DNA from: Acuticoccus sediminis
GTDB taxonomy: Bacteria > Pseudomonadota > Alphaproteobacteria > Rhizobiales > Amorphaceae
Reading direction: 5' to 3'
Assembly (NCBI RefSeq): GCF_003258595.1
Contig: NZ_QHHQ01000002.1
Location: forward strand, 1,361,830 to 1,425,829
Length of the DNA: 64,000 nt
In this document: piece by piece, positions 7,474-14,387 of the stretch
Layout of the letters: every line of letters starts with the position of its first letter
Numbering within the stretch: position 1 is the stretch's first letter
Translations under genes and position numbers: made by a program
Notes under the pieces: model-generated
Database searches by the model: none
What the model was told of the DNA's origin: nothing
Seen by the model: only the letters and a program-made list of their open reading frames with translations

Positions 7474-9611
7474 GCTGCAATCTCTGACTTGAGGCGCGCC
7501 GACGGGACGATCAGCGCGTCGAGCGCGACCGCGCCCTCCCCGGCCGGCAGAACGAGGAGCGGGTTCACGTCGATCTCGGCGACGGTGTCGGCGTGGCGGA
7601 CGGCGAACCGGGAGATGGCGGCGACGGCGGCCGCCGCGGCAGCGACGTCGGCCTTCGGTCGGCCGCGCGCGCCGTCGAGCAGCGGGAAGGCCTTGAGCGC
7701 GCGCAGCATGCTCTCCGCCTCGCCGTCGCCGACCGGCGCGACCTGCACCGCCACGTCCTCCGCGATCTCCGCGAAGATGCCGCCGAGACCGACGAGCACG
7801 ACGGGGCCGAAGATCGGATCGGTCTTGGTGCCGACGATCAGCTCGACGCCCCGTGGCGCCATCTGCGCGACGAGGACGCCGTCGAGGCGAGCCGACGGGG
7901 CGGCCGCGCGCACGCGCTCCATCATCATGTCGTACGCCGCGGCGAGCCCGGACGGGTCTTCGATGCCGACGGCGACGCCGCCGACCTCGCTCTTGTGGCC
8001 GATGTCGGGCGAGAGGATCTTGAGGACGACCGGGAAGCCGATCTCCTCGGCGGCGGCGAGGGCGGCCGCGCGGCTGCGCGCCACACGCTCGGCCAGCACG
8101 CCGATCCCGGCCTCCGCCAGTGCCTGCTTGGACGCGTTCTCGTTGGCGAAGGCACTCGGCGGGAGCGGTCTCGCCGCCTTTTCCACCTGCGGCACCGGGC
8201 AACCGGGCGCGGGACGGCCCATGCGGGCGAGCCCGGCGACCGTGCGGCACATGGCGTCGATCCCCTCGATCGTGACGTAGCCGAGCGCGTTGAGCTTGCG
8301 CAGCGTCTCGGGCGGGCCACCGCAGCACAGGACGAGCAGCTTGTCCGGCCAGCGGCGGCGGATCTCGGTCAGCGCCTCGATATAGATCGCGCTGAGGCGC
8401 TCGAGGTGGAAGCCGGCCGAACTGAAGAGGATGGTCGTCTCGCAGCCGCCGTCTTCGAGCACCGCGGAGAGCATCTCGACCAGGAGCTCGGGGCGGCTCG
8501 ACACCTGGGCGGTGGTGTCGACCGGGTTGAGGGGCGAGGCGAACGGCACCGCCGTCAGGATCCGCGCCTGCGTCGCCTCCGACAGGCGGGGGATCGCGAG
8601 GCCGGCAGCGGTCGCGGCGTCCGCGAGCATGACGCCGAAGCCGCCGGACGCGGCGAGGATCGCCACCCGGTTGCCGCGCGGCAGGCGGTCCGGCCCGACG
8701 ATGGCGGCGGCCTGTGCGAGGTCGACCAGCGCCTCCATGCTGTGCACCCGGATCGCGCCGGCGCGGCGCAGCACGGCGTCGAACACCGCGTCGGAGCCGG
8801 CAAGCGCGCCGGTGTGGGAGGCCGCCGCCATGACGCCGGTCTCGGACGTGCCGATCTTGAGGACGACGAGCGGCTTGCCCGCGTCCCGCGCGAGGTCCAT
8901 TGCGGCGATCAGCTTGCCGGCGTCACGGCAGGTCTCGAGGCAGCACAGGATCACCCGCGTCGCCGGATCGGCGGCCATCCAGGCGATGCCGTCGGCGACG
9001 TCGAGGTCGCACTCGTTGCCGGTGGCGAGGAAGGTGCTGATGCCGACGCCGGCGTCGCTCAGCCGGCGCATCGTGTAGCTGCCGAGATTGCCGCTCTGGG
9101 AGACGATGCCGATGGCGCCGGGCTCCGGCATCGCGGTCTCGATGTTGACCGAGAACGTCGCCGTCACGCCGGTCGCGACGGAGACCGCGCCGAGGCAGTT
9201 CGGGCCGAGGATGCGCATCCCGCTGTCGCGGGCGATGGCGGTCAGCTCGGCCTGAGCGGCGGCGCCGCTCTCGCCGGCGTCGACGAACCCCGCCGTGAGG
9301 ATCACCGCCGCACCGACACCGCGCGCCGCGCAGTCGCGCACCGCCGCGACGACGCCGCCGGTCGGGACGGCGACGACGGCAAGGTCCGGCACCTCCGGCA
9401 GCGCGTCGACCGAGGCGTAGGCGGTGAGGCCCTGGACGGTCTCGGCCGAGCGGTTCACCGGGAAGACCCGGCCCGCGTAGCCGTACTTCAGCAGGAACTG
9501 GACGGGCCGTCCGCCGATCTTGGTGGCGTCCTGCGAGGCGCCGATGACGGCGATCGAGCGCGGCCGGAATACGGCGTCGAGCCCCTGCCCCAGTGGCAGC
9601 GCGGCAGCCAC
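7470..9611 (-). CDS. NDP-forming acyl-CoA synthetase (acetate-CoA ligase family)
   Basis: 713 residues with the domain order of ADP-forming acyl-CoA synthetases. There is a CoA-binding Rossmann domain (about residues 8-105, RSIAVIGASQDATKIGGRPVQFL), a succinyl-CoA-ligase-like flavodoxin domain with the phosphohistidine motif SHTGALAG (about 255-262), and an ATP-grasp domain from about 480 to the end (GFPVVLKILSPDIGHKSEVGGV, DVNPLLVLP). It would activate the imported carboxylic acid to its CoA ester using ATP, giving ADP and phosphate. I chose the GTG at 9611: it follows the stop of the enoyl-CoA hydratase gene after a single base, and the protein then begins like its relatives. It is the entry enzyme of the operon's pathway. 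Confidence 0.9.
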   Translation of the reverse strand: MAAALPLGQGLDAVFRPRSIAVIGASQDATKIGGRPVQFLLKYGYAGRVFPVNRSAETVQGLTAYASVDALPEVPDLAVVAVPTGGVVAAVRDCAARGVGAAVILTAGFVDAGESGAAAQAELTAIARDSGMRILGPNCLGAVSVATGVTATFSVNIETAMPEPGAIGIVSQSGNLGSYTMRRLSDAGVGISTFLATGNECDLDVADGIAWMAADPATRVILCCLETCRDAGKLIAAMDLARDAGKPLVVLKIGTSETGVMAAASHTGALAGSDAVFDAVLRRAGAIRVHSMEALVDLAQAAAIVGPDRLPRGNRVAILAASGGFGVMLADAATAAGLAIPRLSEATQARILTAVPFASPLNPVDTTAQVSSRPELLVEMLSAVLEDGGCETTILFSSAGFHLERLSAIYIEALTEIRRRWPDKLLVLCCGGPPETLRKLNALGYVTIEGIDAMCRTVAGLARMGRPAPGCPVPQVEKAARPLPPSAFANENASKQALAEAGIGVLAERVARSRAAALAAAEEIGFPVVLKILSPDIGHKSEVGGVAVGIEDPSGLAAAYDMMMERVRAAAPSARLDGVLVAQMAPRGVELIVGTKTDPIFGPVVLVGLGGIFAEIAEDVAVQVAPVGDGEAESMLRALKAFPLLDGARGRPKADVAAAAAAVAAISRFAVRHADTVAEIDVNPLLVLPAGEGAVALDALIVPSARLKSEIAA

Positions 9612-9612
9612 C

Positions 9613-10383
9613 TCAGCGTCCCTTGAAGACCGGCTGGCGCTTCTCCAGGAACGCCATGCGCGCCTCGCGGGCGTCCTCCGTGCGGGACAGGGCGACGGTG
9701 AAGTTCTGTTCGAACCGGTAGGCGTCGCGCTGGGGCATGAGGTCCACCATGTTGCAGGCCTGCTTGGCATACATGATGGCGAGCGGGCTCTTCGCGGCGA
9801 TGTTGCGGGCGACCTCCATCGCCGTCGGCAAAAGGTCGGCTCGCGAGGTCACGGCCTCGATGATGTTCTTCTCGTGGAGCTCCGCGGCGGTGAGGCGCTT
9901 GCCGGTGAAGAACATGCGCCGCATCGTCGAGCGGCCGAACAGTGTCTTCAGCATCGAGGCGCCGCCTGCGAGGCCGACGTCGATCTCCGGCATGCCGAAG
10001 GTGGCCTCCTCGGCGGCGAAATAGATGTCGCAGGCCGCCATCAGGCCGAGCCCGGCGCCGAGGGCCGCGCCGTTGACGGCGGCGATGACCGGCTTGGCGC
10101 ACTCGCGGATCGAGTTCGCCGTCTCGCGCGTGATGCGGTTGTGGTCGAGGAAGTCGCCCTTCAGCTCGGCGTCGGGGCGGTCCTTGAGGTCTGCGCCGGC
10201 GCAGAAGACCTTGCCGGCTCCGGTGAGCACGGCGACGCGGATGTCGTCCCGGTCGGAGATCTCGTCGAAGGTCGCGACGATGGCGCGGCGGGTGGCACGG
10301 TCCAGCGCATTGACGGGCGGCCGGTTCAGGGTGACGAGCGCGACGTAGTCGCTCACCTCCAGCTCGACTGGTCCTTGGCTCAT
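9613..10383 (-). CDS. Enoyl-CoA hydratase/isomerase family protein
   Basis: 256 residues, a single crotonase domain. It has VALVTLNRPPVNALD, the first oxyanion-hole region FCAGADLKD, and the second region AAVNGAALGAGLGLMAACDIYFA. The MPEIDVGLAGG segment keeps the Glu matching Glu144 of rat crotonase. The second catalytic Glu (Glu164) is replaced by Arg in MRRMFFTG, so the protein may be an isomerase, a one-Glu hydratase or another crotonase-type enzyme. First gene of the minus-strand operon; its promoter region is shared with tctC and contains two palindromic operators. Confidence 0.88.
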   Translation of the reverse strand: MSQGPVELEVSDYVALVTLNRPPVNALDRATRRAIVATFDEISDRDDIRVAVLTGAGKVFCAGADLKDRPDAELKGDFLDHNRITRETANSIRECAKPVIAAVNGAALGAGLGLMAACDIYFAAEEATFGMPEIDVGLAGGASMLKTLFGRSTMRRMFFTGKRLTAAELHEKNIIEAVTSRADLLPTAMEVARNIAAKSPLAIMYAKQACNMVDLMPQRDAYRFEQNFTVALSRTEDAREARMAFLEKRQPVFKGR

Positions 10384-10430
10384 GCTTCCTCCGCTTGTCG
10401 TGCGCCGGTGCTGTGCAGCCTCATGACTGT

Positions 10431-10446
10431 CTGACCGGTCGGTCAG
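10431..10446. promoter_or_regulatory. Operator palindrome 1 (TetR-type), catabolic-operon side
   Basis: Perfect dyad CTGACCG-N2-CGGTCAG between the divergent hydratase and tctC genes. On the minus strand it extends to TGACTGACCG-N-CCGGTCAGAC, identical in its flanks to operator 2. It lies about 50 bases upstream of the hydratase start. A possible minus-strand promoter (CTGACT, 18 bases, TCATGA) would place the dyad between the -35 and -10 hexamers. The form is typical of TetR-family operators; the protein that binds it is not proven. Confidence 0.7.
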
Positions 10447-10494
10447 TCAGTGCTAACAAAATACGCACCCTGCCGCAAGCGGTGTCGGGCGTTA

Positions 10495-10524
10495 TTGACT
10501 GACCGTCCGGTCAGACTCTACGCT
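10495..10524 (+). promoter_or_regulatory. tctC promoter containing operator palindrome 2
   Basis: A -35-like TTGACT (10495-10500), an 18-base spacer and a -10-like TACGCT (10519-10524) read toward tctC. The spacer holds the second perfect dyad, CTGACCG-N2-CGGTCAG (10499-10514), with the same extended flanks as operator 1 and centred 68 bases from it. A repressor bound here would block RNA polymerase directly. Hexamer assignment is by eye; the dyad itself is certain. Confidence 0.6.
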
Positions 10525-10588
10525 GAGGTTGGTCCGAACGTGCGGGCACGCGCATGCCGGACCCAAATCAAACATGGGAGGACAGCTC

Positions 10589-11563
10589 ATGAGCGTTTTC
10601 ACGAGGCGGACGATTCTGGCGGCCACCGCCGGCGCCGTGGCCATGGCGATGCTGCCGCAGACGGCCGCAGCCCAGGGCGAGACCATTCGCATCATCTACC
10701 CCTACGCGGGCGGCAGCACCGTCAACGGCATCATCCGCAAGATCGCCGAGCACATGTCCGGCACGCTCGGGCAGGCGGTGGTCGTCGAGGACAAGCCCGG
10801 CGGCAACGGCATCGTGGCGACGCAGTCGGTCGCGCTGGGGCCGAAGGACGGCACGATGGTGCTGGTCGGCGCCAGCGGCACGCTCTCGCTGAACTCGCTG
10901 CTGCGTCCTAACCTTCCCTACAAGATCGAGGACTTCGAGCCCGTCGGCATGATGCTGAAGGGCCCGCTGACGGTCACGATCAACGTCGACACCCCGGTGA
11001 CCGACATGAAGGGTCTCGTCGACTGGGCGAAGGCCGAGAACCGCCCGCTGCGCTACGGCACGCTCGGCCCGGGCAGCGTCACGCACCTCTTCGGCATCCT
11101 GCTGGGCAAGGCGACCGGGGTGGAGACGATCCCCGTCGCCTACCGCAACAACAACGCGCAGATCCTCGACCTGCTGGCGGGCCAGAACGAGCTGAACTTC
11201 TCCACCCCTGCGTCACTCATCGAGCATGAGAAGGCGGGCGAGGTGAAGATGCTCGCGGTGACGACCGAGGAGCGTATGACGAACCTCCCCGAGACGCCCA
11301 CCGTCGCGGAAGCTGGCTTCGCGATGCTGGAGACCTCGTTCTGGGATTCGCTGATGGTGCCGAAGGGCACCCCCAAGGAGGTGATCACCCGCCTCAACGA
11401 GGCGCTCAACGCGGCGACGCAGTCCGAGGAGATCAAGACGCTGATGGCGCAGAACAGTCTCCTCTCCCTGTCCGGCCCGCCGGAGGCCGTGAACGAGCAG
11501 ATCGCCAGCGATCTCGACGTGTGGGGCGAGATCGTCCGCTCCGAGGGCATCACGCTCAACTGA
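10589..11563 (+). CDS. tctC: Tripartite tricarboxylate transporter substrate-binding protein (Bug/TctC family)
   Basis: 324 residues. It starts with a signal peptide (FTRRTILAATAGAVAMAMLPQTAAA) whose paired arginines could allow Tat export, and continues with the Bug-family pattern: IRIIYPYAGGS, VEDKPGGNG, the NLPYKIEDFEPVG segment and KAGEVKMLAVTTEERMTNLPETPTVAEAG. It would capture a carboxylate in the periplasm for TctAB. A GGGAGGAC ribosome site precedes the ATG. It is transcribed divergently from the acyl-CoA operon that ends in tctBA, so one regulator probably controls binding protein, permease and catabolic enzymes together. The ligand cannot be inferred from sequence, because Bug proteins vary widely. 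Confidence 0.92.
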   Translation: MSVFTRRTILAATAGAVAMAMLPQTAAAQGETIRIIYPYAGGSTVNGIIRKIAEHMSGTLGQAVVVEDKPGGNGIVATQSVALGPKDGTMVLVGASGTLSLNSLLRPNLPYKIEDFEPVGMMLKGPLTVTINVDTPVTDMKGLVDWAKAENRPLRYGTLGPGSVTHLFGILLGKATGVETIPVAYRNNNAQILDLLAGQNELNFSTPASLIEHEKAGEVKMLAVTTEERMTNLPETPTVAEAGFAMLETSFWDSLMVPKGTPKEVITRLNEALNAATQSEEIKTLMAQNSLLSLSGPPEAVNEQIASDLDVWGEIVRSEGITLN

Positions 11564-11604
11564 CGCACGGCGTCGGTCCGGCGCACCCTGCCGCATGCAC
11601 CGCC

Positions 11605-11635
11605 GAGACCCGCACGGCCCCGGCCTGCGGGTCTC
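11605..11635. terminator. Hairpin between convergent genes
   Basis: Perfect 10-bp stem (GAGACCCGCA and TGCGGGTCTC) around an 11-base loop, located 42 bases after tctC and 38 bases before the end of the convergent PepSY gene. No clear T-tract follows, so it is at most a partial or bidirectional terminator. Confidence 0.5.
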
Positions 11636-11673
11636 CTGCCGTCGCGGCGGGCGCCCGGCCGCGCGGCGGCGGA

Positions 11674-12861
11674 CTAGATCCGGCCTTCGCGGGTGGGGAC
11701 CGGGCGAGCGGCCCGGCTCCGCCGCAGCAGCGGCTGGACGAGCCTGCGCCAGGCGAGCGCCAGACCGGTCCATACCAGGAAGCACGCCGCGAGGGACGCG
11801 AGCGCGGCGACCGTCTGGCCGGCCAGCCCGTAAACCTCTCCGGTGTGGACGAAGCGCATCCAGGTGCGCGCCCGGCGGCCGGGGGTGGCGGACTCGTTTC
11901 CGGTCAGCGACAGCACCGCGCCATCGGCGCGCGAGATCACGGCCGTCTGCCGCAGTGCCGCCTGTGCGCCGTTGCCGCGGTCGAGCGTGACGGTAATCGT
12001 GTCGTCGGTGGACCTCGGCAGGGTGACGGTCATCGTCCGCCAGGACGGGTCGACATCGCTCGCCGCTTCCAGCGCACGCTCCAGCGGCAGCGGGTCGGCG
12101 GCGTCGGGATCGCCGCTCCGGGCCGCCGCCCCGGCGCCGCCGGACACCGCGGCACCCGGTGCGCCGCGACCGCGCACGGGCTCCTCCCCGTAGACCCGGT
12201 ACACGAGGTCGCTCGCCCAGGGGTAGGAGATGACCGTGCCGGAGACGACGACGAGGACGAGCGGAACGAGCGCCCAGACGCCGAAGACGTGGTGCCAGTT
12301 GTAGTCCCGCGCCTTCGCCGTCGGCAGACCCCGCCGGAACACGAGATGGGTCTTGAGCAGCGGCCAGCGCCAGCGGCGCGGCCACCACAGGACCAGCCCC
12401 GAAACGGCAATGAACAGGAAGACGAGATTGGCCGCGCCCGTGACTGCCCGTCCCACGCTGCGCGCCTCCCCCTCCAGCGCGAGCCAGCGGTGGAGCGCCG
12501 TCACGGACCCGAAGAAGCGCTCGACGCCCTCGACGCCGGCGCCCAGCACCTCGCCGGTGTAGGGATCGAGGTAGGCCCCTTCGCGTCGCCCCGCCGTGGC
12601 CTTAACCGGGCCGTCCGGATCGTTCGTCAGCACCAGCGCGGCATCCTCGCCGAGCGCCCGGCGGGCGGCATCCGCCAGTTCGTCGGGACCGAGCGGCTGC
12701 CGCCCGGCCGCCTCGACGGCGAACGCGCGGTGCTCGGCGAAGGCGATGATCTGGCGCTCGTAGGCGAGCAGCACGCCGGTCGCCGACATCAGGAGGACGA
12801 CGAGCCCGACGCTGACACCCGCGGAGAGATGCAGCCAGAAGATGAGGCGGCGTATCGACAT
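11674..12861 (-). CDS. PepSY-associated transmembrane protein
   Basis: 395 residues. It begins MSIRRLIFWLHLSAGVSVGLVVLLMSATG, a first membrane helix with the conserved HLSAG histidine. Two PepSY-like periplasmic segments follow (around LDPYTGEVLG and, later, ISRADGAVLSL). Further helices carry LHRWLA, the SGLVLWWPRR signature, NWHHVFGVWALVPLVLVVVSGTVISY and a last helix near residue 350. Family members (PiuB-like) often sit beside TonB receptors and are thought to reduce ferric chelates or handle metals at the membrane. Here no receptor is adjacent, so the partner is unknown. A CGAGGA ribosome-site-like stretch lies just before the ATG. Confidence 0.85.
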   Translation of the reverse strand: MSIRRLIFWLHLSAGVSVGLVVLLMSATGVLLAYERQIIAFAEHRAFAVEAAGRQPLGPDELADAARRALGEDAALVLTNDPDGPVKATAGRREGAYLDPYTGEVLGAGVEGVERFFGSVTALHRWLALEGEARSVGRAVTGAANLVFLFIAVSGLVLWWPRRWRWPLLKTHLVFRRGLPTAKARDYNWHHVFGVWALVPLVLVVVSGTVISYPWASDLVYRVYGEEPVRGRGAPGAAVSGGAGAAARSGDPDAADPLPLERALEAASDVDPSWRTMTVTLPRSTDDTITVTLDRGNGAQAALRQTAVISRADGAVLSLTGNESATPGRRARTWMRFVHTGEVYGLAGQTVAALASLAACFLVWTGLALAWRRLVQPLLRRSRAARPVPTREGRI

Positions 12862-13354
12862 GGATCCTCGCAAACTCCGGCCCCTCCGGCCGCGCCCGGC
12901 TCCGGGCAATGACGCTGGCGCGACCGTAGTGTCGCCCGCCGCCCGCCTCACCTCCTGTTTTGTCGCCAGATGTCGCCGCCCGCGCCACGGCGACAGACGA
13001 ATACAAAGTCGCCGCGGCCGATGGCCGTCCGCCCCGCGTCGGGGGCCGTGGGGATCAGCGGAGGAGGACAACGCACGCCCAACTTGTCGCACCCGGCGGT
13101 TGGGGACCCATGCCCCTCCTCCACCACAGGGCGCGGCGGCGTGCGGCAAACGGCGCCGCGAACGCCCCGATTTGCGCCGGGAGGGTGACGCCCGCGTGCC
13201 GGCGCGATAGGTCCGAAGGACGCCGCCGCCGGTGTCCGGACCGTTGACCGCGCCTCAGAACAGGGCGTGACTTCGCGGCCCGCGTCGCCGATAGAATGCG
13301 GCTAAGACCATAACGCGGCGCAGGAATGCAGCCGCATCCAGAGAGGCCCAAGAC
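12862..13354. other. Intergenic region between divergent PepSY and TAXI genes
   Basis: About 490 bases, GC-rich, upstream of both neighbours and therefore expected to hold two promoters. I see no convincing coding sequence, since the short open frames lack family features, and no strong palindrome. A GAGAGG ribosome site lies before the TAXI start. Confidence 0.5.
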
Positions 13355-14311
13355 ATGCGCAGTCCCTTCCGCCACGCATTCGTAGCCACGGCAGCCCTCG
13401 CGATGATGGCCGCGACGGTCCCCGCCAAGGCACAGGACTTCATCGGCATCCTCACCGGCGGCACCTCCGGTGTCTACTACCCGCTCGGCGTGGCGATCTC
13501 GAACATCTATACCCAGGACATCGAGGGCTCGCGGCCGTCCGTGCAGTCGACGAAGGCCTCCGTCGAGAACCTGAACCTCCTCCAGCAGGGCCGCGGCGAG
13601 CTCGCCTTCACCCTCGGCGACAGCCTGGCGATGGCCTGGGCCGGCAACGCGGAGGCCGGTTTCCCCCGCAAGCTCGACAAGCTGCGCGGCCTCACCGCGA
13701 TCTATCCGAACTACGTCCAGATCGTCGCCTCCAAGGACTCCGGCATCACCTCGCTCGAGGACCTGAAGGGCAAGCGCCTCTCGGTCGGCGCGCCGAAGTC
13801 GGGTACCGAGCTCAACGCGCGCGCCATCCTGGCGGCGGCCGGCATGAGCTACGACGATCTCAGCAAGGTCGAGTACCTGCCGTTCGCCGAGTCGGTCGAG
13901 CTCATCAAGAACCGCCAGCTCGACGCGACGCTACAGTCCGCAGGCCTCGGCGTCGCCTCGATCCGCGACCTCGCGACGTCCGTGCCGATCACGGTCGTGC
14001 CGATCCCGGCCGCCGTCGTCGAGGCCGCCGGCGCGCCGTTCGTGAAGCAGACGATCCCGGCCGGCACCTACGACGGCCAGACCGAGGACGTCGAGACGGC
14101 GGCCGTGCTGAACTACCTCGTCACGCACGAGGGCGTCTCCGACGATCTCGCCTACGCGATGACCAAGACGCTGTTCGAGAACCTCGACAAGCTGGTCGCC
14201 GCCCACGCCGCGGCGAAGGGGATCTCGCTGGAGAACGCGACCGTCGGCATGCCCGTGCCGCTGCACCCGGGTGCCGAGCGCTATCTGAAGGAAGCCGGCG
14301 TCATCAAGTAG
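13355..14311 (+). CDS. TAXI-family TRAP transporter solute-binding protein
   Basis: 318 residues with a cleavable signal peptide (FVATAALAMMAATVPAKAQ) and the TAXI-family start GILTGGTSGVYYPLGVAISNIY. The middle carries LTAIYPNYVQIVASKDSGITSLEDLKGKRLSVG, ending with SVELIKNRQLDATLQSAGLG. It is a periplasmic receptor, probably for a carboxylate or amino acid, feeding the fused TRAP permease encoded 76 bases downstream. A GAGAGG ribosome site lies before the ATG. TAXI ligands are rarely predictable; glutamate-like and dicarboxylate ligands are known for some relatives. Confidence 0.92.
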   Translation: MRSPFRHAFVATAALAMMAATVPAKAQDFIGILTGGTSGVYYPLGVAISNIYTQDIEGSRPSVQSTKASVENLNLLQQGRGELAFTLGDSLAMAWAGNAEAGFPRKLDKLRGLTAIYPNYVQIVASKDSGITSLEDLKGKRLSVGAPKSGTELNARAILAAAGMSYDDLSKVEYLPFAESVELIKNRQLDATLQSAGLGVASIRDLATSVPITVVPIPAAVVEAAGAPFVKQTIPAGTYDGQTEDVETAAVLNYLVTHEGVSDDLAYAMTKTLFENLDKLVAAHAAAKGISLENATVGMPVPLHPGAERYLKEAGVIK

Positions 14312-14387
14312 CACGCTGCCGGTCAACTGGAGGTCCGGCACGCCGGATCTCCGCCCGCGTACACGGCAACCTTCCGAGAGCTTACGA

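Noticed and set aside
11674..12861. PepSY protein as part of a siderophore uptake operon
   Set aside because: No TonB-dependent receptor, ferric-chelate ABC genes or sigma/anti-sigma pair is adjacent, so the link cannot be supported here.
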